64,000 nucleotides of DNA, taken from Saccharothrix sp. ALI-22-I (lineage in GTDB: Bacteria; Actinomycetota; Actinomycetes; Mycobacteriales; Pseudonocardiaceae). The stretch spans positions 310,001 through 374,000 of the forward strand of contig NZ_MTQP01000067.1 in assembly GCF_001984175.1 (NCBI RefSeq), given 5' to 3'. The translations under genes and the position numbers were made by a program. Numbering within the stretch: position 1 is the first letter of the stretch; each line of letters opens with the position of its first letter. Under the pieces are notes generated by a model. That model had not been told where the DNA came from and did not search any database. It saw only the letters and a list, made by a program, of their open reading frames with translations. Below, piece by piece: positions 20,090-27,702 of this stretch.

Positions 20090-21526
20090 TTGGCAGACAC
20101 AAGTCCCGCGTCCCTCGCGAAGCAGCTCCTGGGCATCCTCTACAAGGACAAGGCCCGGCTGGAGCGGATCGACGACTACCTGCACGGGCGGCACGACGAC
20201 CCGTACATGCCGGAGACCGCCGACGCGGAGTACAAGATGCTGGCGAGGCGGGCGGTGTCCAACTGGATGCCGCTACTCGTCGGCACCCCCGCCCAGGCGC
20301 TGTGTGTGGACGGGTTCCGGCGCGGTCGGCCCGGCGAGCTACCCAAGGGTGGCGACGGCGCGACCCTGCCCGAGTGGGATCACTGGGAGCGCTCACGCCT
20401 GGGCGCCCGGCAGTCCGCAATCTATCGCGGCGCGCTGGGCTACGGCCACAGCTTCACCCTGACCGAGAAGGTCAAGGGGCGCGTCCGCTCCAAGGGCCTG
20501 TCCGCGATGAAGACCGCAGCCCTGTTCGAGGACCCCGCCAACGACGAGGTCCCCTTCGCCGCGCTGACGATCGTCCAGCATCCGCGCGGGGACGAGCGCG
20601 GCATCGCCCGCATGTGGGACTCCCGCAACGAGTACAAGGTCACCTTCAAGTCGTTGTCCGACCTGGACAGCGTGAAGGTGCAGAACGGCCGTCGTCACGG
20701 CTCCAGCGAGTGTCCGGTCACGAGGTTCGCCGCCCTGGTGGACTTGGAGGGCCGGACGATCGGCGTGATCGAGCCGATGATCGAGCTCCAGGACCGTATC
20801 AACCAGACAGTCTTCGACCTGCTCATTGCCCAGACCGGCGGGAGCTTCAAGGTCCGCTACGCCTCGGGCATGGCACCGCCGGTTAAGCGCGACCCGGAGA
20901 CCGGCGAGCCCGAGCTCGACGAGCAGGGCAACCCCGTGCCCCTGCCCATCAACCTCAACGCCAAGCGGTTCCTGTTCGCCGAGGACGCCGACGTGAAGTT
21001 CGGCTCCTTGGACGAGACGCCGCTCGGCGGCTACATCGAGTCCATCGACATGAGCATCCGCCACCTGGCGGCCGTGTCTCAGACTCCTCCGCACCACCTG
21101 CTGGGTCAGATCGCCAACCTGTCAGCGGAAGCCCTGCTGGCCGCGGAGACCGCGCTGTCGCGCAAGATCGAGGAGTTCCGCCGCGTCTTCTCCGAGGCGT
21201 GGGAGCGGGTCTTCCGTCTCGCCGCCGAGCTCGCGGGCGACTCCGCGTCGGCCGACGACTGGCATGGCGAGGTCATCTGGCGCGACATGGAGCAGCGCTC
21301 CCTGGCGCAGTCCGCGGACGCCCTGGGCAAGCTGGCTGACCAGCTCGGCGTGCCGAGGCGCGGCCTGTGGCGGCGCGTTCCGGGCGTCACGCAGAACGAG
21401 ATCGACGACTGGGAAGACCTGCGCGAGCAGGAGGACGCCGAGCTCCAGCTCGCGCAGTCCATCCGCCGCGCCACCACCCCGGCACCCAAGGTCGAGTTCT
21501 CCGACGCCTCGCAGGTGGCTGCGTGA
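20090..21526 (+). CDS. Portal protein, SPP1 gp6-like (478 aa)
   Basis: TTG at 20090 with AAGGCGG upstream. It forms the dodecameric ring through which DNA enters the head. Family features: an N-terminal helical start with YLHGRHDDPYMP, WMPLLVGTPAQALCVDGF, a central NVDRINQ-like stretch (MIELQDRINQTVFD) and FGSLDETPLGGYIESIDMSIRHLAAVSQTP, split here as LGGYIESIDMSIRHLAAVS. Its stop overlaps the next start (GTGA). Confidence 0.92.
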   Translation: MADTSPASLAKQLLGILYKDKARLERIDDYLHGRHDDPYMPETADAEYKMLARRAVSNWMPLLVGTPAQALCVDGFRRGRPGELPKGGDGATLPEWDHWERSRLGARQSAIYRGALGYGHSFTLTEKVKGRVRSKGLSAMKTAALFEDPANDEVPFAALTIVQHPRGDERGIARMWDSRNEYKVTFKSLSDLDSVKVQNGRRHGSSECPVTRFAALVDLEGRTIGVIEPMIELQDRINQTVFDLLIAQTGGSFKVRYASGMAPPVKRDPETGEPELDEQGNPVPLPINLNAKRFLFAEDADVKFGSLDETPLGGYIESIDMSIRHLAAVSQTPPHHLLGQIANLSAEALLAAETALSRKIEEFRRVFSEAWERVFRLAAELAGDSASADDWHGEVIWRDMEQRSLAQSADALGKLADQLGVPRRGLWRRVPGVTQNEIDDWEDLREQEDAELQLAQSIRRATTPAPKVEFSDASQVAA

Positions 21527-22605
21527 CGGCGCCCGTCCCGGCCTCCGAGTCGGACGCCGCGTCGGTCGCCTTCCACCTGGCGCTGACCCAGATCGGCGTC
21601 GCCACAATCCAGGACGCCTTGGATCTGTGGTCGAACGTCCCGCCAGCCAGGACCACCGCGCTCAGCGCGGCCTGGCTGGCGCGGGCCGTCCGGTTGGTGA
21701 TGATCCGCAGGCGTCAGTCGCGGGACCTGGCGATGGCCTACTACCGCCTCGCCCGCGCGCTGCGCACCGGCACGACGATCGCCGACCCTCGGCGACCCGC
21801 CCCGCCCTACGTCACCCTCTCCATGCTGCGCGCCGAGTTCACCGCGCTGACAAGCCCTGAAGCGCCCCAGGAGGACGCCGAGGAGCCTGCCGGTACGACG
21901 AGCCGGCCCATCCCGGAGAGGCCCGCAGAGAGCGGGCCCGAGCCCGAGAGCCGGCCCACCGACACCCCCGAGGAAGACCGAGTCCCCGTCGAGACGATCG
22001 ACGGCCTCGACCGCGAGCTGGAGCGCCTGGAGCGCGAGGCAGAGGCCGAGGCCCGCCTCGTGCTTGAAGTCCTGGGACTGGACAACCTCGACAGCAAGCT
22101 GAACGAGATCGACGAGGAGCTGCCCGCGTCCGAAGTGGACGCGATGCGCGCCGAGGCCCATCGCAAGGCCGGAGCACACCAGGCCGCCGCCGCCGAGCGC
22201 GTCGCCATGAACGGTGCCAGGAGCACCACGTGGGCGACGGCCGAGCGCGACCGGCGCGTCCTGGGGTACGTCCGTCTGTCCCGCACCGGGACGCCGTGCG
22301 GCTGGTGCGCCATGTTGATCTCGCGTGGGGCGGTCTACCGCTCCGAGCAGTCCGCGATCTACGCGGACGGCGACAAGTACCACGACGGCTGTCACTGCTA
22401 CTGCGAGGTGATCTACACCCGCGAGCAGTTCGACCAGTCGTCGCTGACCTCCCTGAACCGCCGCTACAGGGCCGAGTGGAAGACCCACATCGCCGACAAG
22501 GGGTTCAAGGGCAAGGCGGCGCTCACGGAGTGGCGTCGCCGCATCCGCCGGGAACAGCGCGAAGCCGCGCGCCTGGCCCGTGCGCGTCCAGGTGACGCGG
22601 CGTGA
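21523..22605 (+). CDS. MuF-like minor head protein (360 aa)
   Basis: GTG at 21523 overlaps the portal stop. The N-terminal third is helical; a long acidic Pro/Glu linker covers about residues 110-160. The C-terminal part has the Cys-rich signature GTPCGWCAMLISRG (about 257-270) and YHDGCHCYCEVIY (about 286-298) seen in actinophage capsid-associated MuF-like proteins, followed by a basic tail. It sits inside the procapsid near the portal. A protease role is not visible. Confidence 0.82.
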   Translation: MTAPVPASESDAASVAFHLALTQIGVATIQDALDLWSNVPPARTTALSAAWLARAVRLVMIRRRQSRDLAMAYYRLARALRTGTTIADPRRPAPPYVTLSMLRAEFTALTSPEAPQEDAEEPAGTTSRPIPERPAESGPEPESRPTDTPEEDRVPVETIDGLDRELERLEREAEAEARLVLEVLGLDNLDSKLNEIDEELPASEVDAMRAEAHRKAGAHQAAAAERVAMNGARSTTWATAERDRRVLGYVRLSRTGTPCGWCAMLISRGAVYRSEQSAIYADGDKYHDGCHCYCEVIYTREQFDQSSLTSLNRRYRAEWKTHIADKGFKGKAALTEWRRRIRREQREAARLARARPGDAA

Positions 22606-22635
22606 TCCACCCCGAGAACGTCCAGGAGGCGTCCC

Positions 22636-23178
22636 GTGCCCGAGTCCGTCCAGCCCGACAAGTCCGCCGAGGAGTCGAAGACCGATGACCAGCAGGCCAC
22701 GGGGAGCGCAACGACCCCCGAGGGCGGCGAGGTATCCGGCGACGGTTCGACGGCCCCCGAGGTAGAGGGCGACGACGCCCGCGAGGACGAGCTCCCGGCC
22801 TGGGCGCGCAAGAAGCTGGAGAAGGCCAACGCGCAAGCCGCGAGCTACCGCACCCAGCTCCGTGACGCGCAGACGGCGCTGGAGAACGCCAAGACGCCCG
22901 AGGAGTTCCAGGCCGCCACGGCGACGCTGACCGAGAAGGTCGCGGAACTGGAGCACCAGCTCGTGCGCGAGCAGGTCGCCCGCAAGTACGAGCTGCCCGA
23001 CGAGCTGGCCACGCTGCTCACGGGCAAGACGGCCGACGAGCTGGAGGCGGTCGCCAAGACGCTCCAGAAGTACGCGCCCACAACGGAATCCGTCGTGCTG
23101 GGCGGGGGTCTGACCCCCGACGACGGCGACGACGGCGAGATGGACCCCCGCAAGCTCGCCCGTCGCACCCGGCGCTAG
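22636..23178 (+). CDS. Capsid scaffolding protein (180 aa)
   Basis: GTG at 22636 after GGAGGCGTCCC. An acidic disordered N-terminus (about 1-50) leads to a coiled coil (KKLEKANAQAASYRTQLRDA then LTEKVAELEHQLVREQVARK), ending in basic KLARRTRR that would bind the capsid protein. Composition, size and position between the minor head and major capsid genes identify it. Confidence 0.87.
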   Translation: MPESVQPDKSAEESKTDDQQATGSATTPEGGEVSGDGSTAPEVEGDDAREDELPAWARKKLEKANAQAASYRTQLRDAQTALENAKTPEEFQAATATLTEKVAELEHQLVREQVARKYELPDELATLLTGKTADELEAVAKTLQKYAPTTESVVLGGGLTPDDGDDGEMDPRKLARRTRR

Positions 23179-23210
23179 CCGACCGCTAGCCGAGCACACC
23201 CCCGCCCACC

Positions 23211-23241
23211 AGCCCCCGAGCCGATCCGGCCGGGGGCTTTG
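23211..23241 (+). terminator. Hairpin terminator between scaffold and capsid genes
   Basis: AGCCCCCG/CGGGGGCT stem followed by TTTG. Probably partial, to set capsid against scaffold levels. Confidence 0.7.
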
Positions 23242-23264
23242 TCATGCCCCGGAGGAGCCACACA

Positions 23265-24326
23265 GTGCCCACCCCTCAGCACCAGGTAGTCAAGCCGGAG
23301 AAGCTGGTCGCGACCGCGATCGGGATGCTGGAGCAGGAGCTCGTCCTGCCGAACCTCTTCCAGAAGGAGGGGGTTGACCAGTTCAAGGGGTCCAAGGACG
23401 ACACCATCACCGTCAAGGTCGAAGGTGTGCTGCCGTTCCACGAGTACGCCTGGCGGAACGACCGCTCGACGGGCATCCAGTTCGACGAGTACGCGGAGCG
23501 GAAGATCCCCGTCACCTTCGGTGGCAACTTCTACAGCGCCGTCAAGCTGACCGACGAGCAGAACGACTTCGACATCGACCAGTGGGCGAAGTTGCTTCGC
23601 CCCCAGGTCAAGGCGGTCGCCCGCGGCCTGGCTCGGCGCTGCGTCACGACCCTGACCGGCGCGGCCTACAACGTCGTGATCGGCAACACCGAGCGGAACC
23701 TGCGCGGCGCGCTGGTCGAGGCGCGGCGCGTGCTCAACGCCTTCCGCGTGCCGGACGGCGCCCGCTACATCGTGGTCGGTTCCGACTTCGAGGCCGCCCT
23801 GCTCAACGACGAGAAGCTCAACCTCGCGCAGTACGTCGGCGACGACACCGCGGAGAGCGCGCTGCGCTTGGCCTCGCTGGGTCAGAAGATGGGCTTCAGC
23901 TTCGTCGTGGACCAGACGATCGCCCCCGGCGACGCCTACGCCTTCGCCAGCTCGGCGTTCATCCTGGCGACCGCAGCCCCGTCTGTGCCGCAGTCCGTCC
24001 CGTACGGCGCGACCACGTCCTTCGAAGGCTTGGGCCTTCGCTGGGTGAGGGACTACGACTCCGAGTACATGCAGGACCGCTCGGTCGTGAACTGCTACGC
24101 GGGCACGCGGAACGTCAAGGACGTCCTGGTCGGCTGGGACGAGGTGAACAAGACCGAGGTCATCTCGGCCTCGGAGCACTTCGTCCGCGGCATCAAGCTC
24201 CAGCTCGACGGCGCGTCGAACTACCCGGCCGCTTCCTCGGAGCTGGCACAGATCACCGGCATCAGCGACGCCAGCGTCTGGACCCCGACCGGCCGCAAGG
24301 TCGAGACGGACCCGGCCAACGCCTGA
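23265..24326 (+). CDS. Major capsid protein, P22-coat-like (353 aa)
   Basis: GTG at 23265 behind GGAGGAG. The pattern KLVATAIGMLEQELVLPNLF, then DDTITVKVEGVLPFHEYAW, FGGNFYSAVKLTDEQNDFDI and RYIVVGSDFEAALLND is that of actinophage major capsid proteins with the HK97 fold of the P22 coat type. It builds the icosahedral shell. Confidence 0.92.
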   Translation: MPTPQHQVVKPEKLVATAIGMLEQELVLPNLFQKEGVDQFKGSKDDTITVKVEGVLPFHEYAWRNDRSTGIQFDEYAERKIPVTFGGNFYSAVKLTDEQNDFDIDQWAKLLRPQVKAVARGLARRCVTTLTGAAYNVVIGNTERNLRGALVEARRVLNAFRVPDGARYIVVGSDFEAALLNDEKLNLAQYVGDDTAESALRLASLGQKMGFSFVVDQTIAPGDAYAFASSAFILATAAPSVPQSVPYGATTSFEGLGLRWVRDYDSEYMQDRSVVNCYAGTRNVKDVLVGWDEVNKTEVISASEHFVRGIKLQLDGASNYPAASSELAQITGISDASVWTPTGRKVETDPANA

Positions 24327-24394
24327 TCCCCTGAGCACGGCGGCACGTCCACTTCGGGCGTGCCGCCTGCTCGCGTGCGCAAGGAGACACGAAC

Positions 24395-24850
24395 ATGGAG
24401 CCCTTCGCCACGCTGGACCAGCTCAAGGCCCGTCTGGACTGGACGCTCGACGACGACGAGGAGCGCCTCGGCGCTGCCGCCCTGGACGACCTGTCGGGCT
24501 GGGCCCGCCACTACGGCCGCCCGTGGCCCGACCCGCTGGCGGCCCCGCAGCTCGTCCGCACACTGGTGCTGGGCGCGGCGGTGCGCTACATGCGCAACCC
24601 CGAGGGGTACGTCACCTCTCGCGCGGGCGACGAGACGCTCACCTGGGCCGAGCTCGGTGACAGGGCGGGTTCGGCGCACTTCAACCGCGACGAGCTGCGG
24701 GCGCTGACCGCGATGTCCGGCAAGACCGCGCTGCTGTCCGTGCCGACCACGAGCTGGGCCGCGCGACCCAAGCCGGACGCCTCGTACGTCCCCGTGACCG
24801 GTGGCGGCAAGCGGCTCCCGATGTTCTCCGACCCGGAGAGCCCCTGGTGA
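24395..24850 (+). CDS. Head-tail connector (gp15-like adaptor, 151 aa)
   Basis: ATG at 24395 after AAGGAGACACGAAC. TLDQLKARLDWTLDDDEERL and a helical bundle (LVRTLVLGAAVRYMRNPEGY, VTSRAGDETL) match the adaptor that extends the portal. It is the first of four overlapping connector genes. Confidence 0.82.
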   Translation: MEPFATLDQLKARLDWTLDDDEERLGAAALDDLSGWARHYGRPWPDPLAAPQLVRTLVLGAAVRYMRNPEGYVTSRAGDETLTWAELGDRAGSAHFNRDELRALTAMSGKTALLSVPTTSWAARPKPDASYVPVTGGGKRLPMFSDPESPW

Positions 24851-25182
24851 GCCACCAGCGCAAGCGCGGGCAGCCCGCCCGCATCTGGAAGACCGTTCAG
24901 ACCACCGACCGGCGCGGCAACCACGTGACCCGCGCTGAGCCCTCCGGCCCGCACGAGGTGCGCGCGGCGTTCATCCCGCAGCGCAGCTCGAAGGCCGAGG
25001 TGCCCGGCCAGCAGCAGATCAACGTGACCCGCATGATCGTGTCCGCGGACTTGGAGGGCGTGAACCTCTGGTCTCGCGTGGAGTGGCGCGGCAAGCAGTG
25101 GGACATCGTCTCGCCGCCGCAGTACCACCACGGCACGCGCCGCACCCGGCACTGGTCACTCGACATCCGAGAGAGGCCGTAG
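24847..25182 (+). CDS. Head closure / stopper protein (111 aa)
   Basis: GTG at 24847 overlaps the adaptor stop. The small beta-barrel pattern (EVRAAFIPQRSSKAEVPGQQ, then VNLWSRVEWRGKQWDIVSPP, and RHWSLDIRERP) is that of gp16-type stoppers that hold DNA in the head. Confidence 0.78.
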   Translation: MSHQRKRGQPARIWKTVQTTDRRGNHVTRAEPSGPHEVRAAFIPQRSSKAEVPGQQQINVTRMIVSADLEGVNLWSRVEWRGKQWDIVSPPQYHHGTRRTRHWSLDIRERP

Positions 25183-25541
25183 TGGCTGAGGTGTACCGGC
25201 GCGTTGGGCGCCACAAGATCGAGAAGCTCATCGCCCTGCACCGAACCGTGCAGGACGACCTGGACCGCATCGCCCTTGACCGCGCGGAGAACGCCGAGGC
25301 CAGGCTCGCCGAGCACCGTCACGACGGCGACGCGCAGATCAGCATCGACGTCGGCGACATCGACCGCTACGTAGTCCTCGACGACGAGCGCGGCCTCATG
25401 GCCGCCCTGTCCATCGAGTTCGGCCGCGCGCCCGTCCCGCCGACCGAGGACAACCCGGACGGCCGCGCGGGCATGGAGGGCCTCGGGGTTCTCCGCGACG
25501 CGATGGGCATGCAGCGCAAGCCCCGCAGGGGCAGGCGGTGA
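25182..25541 (+). CDS. Minor head-tail protein, DUF5403-like (119 aa)
   Basis: GTG at 25182 shares a base with the upstream TAG. VYRRVGRHKIEKLIALHRTV and a C-terminal EDNPDGRAGMEGLGVLRDAM match the small protein found at this position in actinophages; family name from memory. Presumed interface or completion factor. Confidence 0.72.
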   Translation: MAEVYRRVGRHKIEKLIALHRTVQDDLDRIALDRAENAEARLAEHRHDGDAQISIDVGDIDRYVVLDDERGLMAALSIEFGRAPVPPTEDNPDGRAGMEGLGVLRDAMGMQRKPRRGRR

Positions 25542-26020
25542 TCGACCTCCCCGCCAGCGTGCTGGCCCTGGTCGAGCTGACGCCGATCGAGGACATCTGC
25601 CTGCGCATCCTGCGCGACGGCCTGCCGGACGTCCCCGTGGTGTCGCTCATCGCCGACGACGCCCCCGGCCTGTTCATCCTCGTACGCCGCCTGCCCGCGT
25701 TGGGCGCCTGGCGCGGTGACCCGCGGTTCACCGACGCCGCGCGGTTCAGCATCAACGTCTTCACCCAGGACCCGGACGGCGACGAGAAGGGCGCCCTCGT
25801 CAGCGAGGCCGTGCGCGTGGTGATGCGCAACGCCTGGCTGGCCCACGCCTCCTACCCCGGCCTGGGGTCGGTCATCTCGATCAGGATGCGCGCCGAGCCG
25901 AGTCGCAAGCCCGACTGGGCGACCAGTTCGGGCCCGGTCCAGTACGCCGACCTGCCCACCGGCATGTGGCGTTACGAGAGCACCTACGACCTGGAGATCC
26001 GCAAGCCGCGTAGGCGCTGA
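25538..26020 (+). CDS. Tail terminator (gp17-like, 160 aa)
   Basis: GTG at 25538 in a GTGA overlap. An alpha/beta protein with IEDICLRILRDGLPDVPVVS, FILVRRLPALGAWRGDPRF and RFSINVFTQDPDGDEKGALV. It is the protein that ends tail-tube growth and joins tail to head. Assigned by order and pattern. Confidence 0.78.
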   Translation: MIDLPASVLALVELTPIEDICLRILRDGLPDVPVVSLIADDAPGLFILVRRLPALGAWRGDPRFTDAARFSINVFTQDPDGDEKGALVSEAVRVVMRNAWLAHASYPGLGSVISIRMRAEPSRKPDWATSSGPVQYADLPTGMWRYESTYDLEIRKPRRR

Positions 26021-26033
26021 CCCTCTCCCCCTC

Positions 26034-26062
26034 ACCCCGCCCTCGTCGAGGAGCGGGGTCTT
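26034..26062 (+). terminator. Hairpin terminator before tail tube gene
   Basis: ACCCCGC-CCTC/GAGG-GCGGGGT, followed by CTTTG. Confidence 0.65.
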
Positions 26063-26096
26063 TGCTGACCCCCGATTCCCTTGGGAGGGAACGACT

Positions 26097-26855
26097 TTGG
26101 CACTCGACGACGGCGCCACTCTCGTCATCGACACCGGCAACTACCTGCTGGCCCCGACCGGCACGGAGATGCCGTCCGACCTGACTTCGCCCGCGGCCCC
26201 GTGGGAGAACGTCGGCCACACCTCGCTGGAGGAGCTGCTCAGCATCACCTCCGAGGGCGGCGAGGCCACGGTGCTGGCAACGCTCCAGAACAAGACGCTG
26301 CGCACGCGCTACAGCGCACGGACCGAGCGGATGACGTTCGTGCTCCAGCAGTTCGACATCAAGGGCCTGCGGCTGTTCTACGGCGCGAACGCGCCCCTGC
26401 TGGCCAACGGAACCCTGGGCGTTCCGACCGACCCGAAGCCGACCGTCTCGGCGATCCTCATCGTGTTCGTGGACGGCGACAACACCTTCGCCTTCTACGC
26501 CCCGAAGGCCGAGATTTACCGGGCGGACGACCTGTCCCTTTCGGACACCGAGTCCCTGGCGGGTATGCCGATCGGCATCACCCCGCTGGTTCACGGCACC
26601 AACAACTGGACCTACGCGGTGACCCCGCTGACCAGCACCCCGGCCTCCGTGGTTGCCACGGGTGCGACGGCGGGCAGCCCCGGCGCCTTCACCCCGATCG
26701 GCGCGGCGCTCCCGGCCAGCCTCACGGCGCTGCGTGCGGCCTCGATCACCGCCTCCCCGGCCACGGCGTGGGCCACCGGCCAGTACGTCGTGCTCGGCGA
26801 CTCCACCCAGGCCCACTGGGACGGCAACTCCTGGGAGTCCGGCGCGGCGGCCTGA
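26097..26855 (+). CDS. Major tail tube protein (252 aa)
   Basis: TTG at 26097 behind GGGAGGGAACG. A beta-sandwich tube core (GATLVIDTGNYLLAPTG, WENVGHTSLEELLSITSEGG, MTFVLQQFDIKGLRLFYG) is followed by a C-terminal appendage rich in Thr/Ala (VVATGATAGSPGAF). Position before the tail chaperones and high-expression spacing support it. Confidence 0.87.
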   Translation: MALDDGATLVIDTGNYLLAPTGTEMPSDLTSPAAPWENVGHTSLEELLSITSEGGEATVLATLQNKTLRTRYSARTERMTFVLQQFDIKGLRLFYGANAPLLANGTLGVPTDPKPTVSAILIVFVDGDNTFAFYAPKAEIYRADDLSLSDTESLAGMPIGITPLVHGTNNWTYAVTPLTSTPASVVATGATAGSPGAFTPIGAALPASLTALRAASITASPATAWATGQYVVLGDSTQAHWDGNSWESGAAA

Positions 26856-26912
26856 TCCGCGTCTCCCCCTGACGCCCGGCGCGCACGTGCCTTGCGGACC
26901 CGCGTGCGCGCC

Positions 26913-26937
26913 GGACCACCGCTCGCGGTGGTCCTTC
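26913..26937 (+). terminator. Hairpin terminator after tail tube gene
   Basis: GGACCACCG-CTCG-CGGTGGTCC, perfect 9-bp stem, followed by TTCC. It probably lowers read-through from the highly expressed tube gene. Confidence 0.65.
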
Positions 26938-26986
26938 CCCGGTCCGCTTCCCCCTGTGCCACAACAACCCTGGAGGTCCGCAAACC

Positions 26987-27331
26987 GTGTCCAGCTTCTC
27001 CCTCGACGACATCCGCGCCGCCGCCGACCGCAAGTACGGCAGCACCGACATCGAGGTCGGTGACACCGTCGTCCGCCTGCTCAACCCGCTCCGGATGCCC
27101 AAGGCCCAGCGGGACAAGCTCATCGGCATTCAGAAGGAGATGGAGGTCGAGGGCGAAGAAGTGGACCAGGTCGTGGTCTTCCAGAACGCCATCCGCACCA
27201 TCGCCCAGACCGCCACGCAGGCCAACGCGCTGATCAAGGCCATCGGCGACGACTTGGGCGTGCTCGCCGAAGTCTTCGAGCGCTACACGGAGGGCCAGAG
27301 CGTGGGGGAAGCCTCGTCCTCTGCCGCCTGA
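26987..27331 (+). CDS. Tail assembly chaperone, short form (114 aa)
   Basis: GTG at 26987 after CTGGAGG. An acidic helical protein (MPKAQRDKLIGIQKEMEVEG, then AIRTIAQTATQANALIKAIG) that coats the tape measure during tail assembly. Near its end GGGGGAA at 27304-27310 allows a -1 shift into the next frame, giving the long form; the unshifted frame stops at 27331. Confidence 0.88.
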   Translation: MSSFSLDDIRAAADRKYGSTDIEVGDTVVRLLNPLRMPKAQRDKLIGIQKEMEVEGEEVDQVVVFQNAIRTIAQTATQANALIKAIGDDLGVLAEVFERYTEGQSVGEASSSAA

Positions 27332-27699
27332 TCGACGACTACGGGCGGGGCCTGTATGCGGACCTGCGCTTCCACTACGGCATCGACCTGGTGGACGTCA
27401 TCGAGTGCCGCGGACCGGCCCCGTCCTTCGTCATCGCTCTGGTGCAGAGGCTGCCCGACACCTCCATGACCCGTGCACTCGCCAACGGCGGGATGCACCA
27501 CTTCGGCTGGGGCATCGACCGGCACATGGCTGCCGACACGTTCGACGCCCTCAACCAGAACACCCGCGCCACCGGCAACTGGGGCAAGAAGCCCCCGATC
27601 TTCCCGGAGTGGCCGCGCCCCACGGACAAGCCCAAGGACACGCCCGCAAAGAAGCGGGTCTCCGTGGCGGATCTGCACGCCCGCATCTCCAGGAGGTAG
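27307..27699 (+). CDS. Tail assembly chaperone, frameshift extension
   Basis: This -1 frame continues from the slippery run without a start codon: GGSLVLCRLIDDYGRGLYAD, then FHYGIDLVDVIECRGPAPSF and a WGIDRHMAADTFDALNQNTR-type end. Together with the upstream frame it gives a fusion of about 237 aa. The conserved gpG/gpGT arrangement is universal in this position of siphophages. Confidence 0.85.
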   Translation, partial: GSLVLCRLIDDYGRGLYADLRFHYGIDLVDVIECRGPAPSFVIALVQRLPDTSMTRALANGGMHHFGWGIDRHMAADTFDALNQNTRATGNWGKKPPIFPEWPRPTDKPKDTPAKKRVSVADLHARISRR

Positions 27700-27702
27700 C
27701 CA

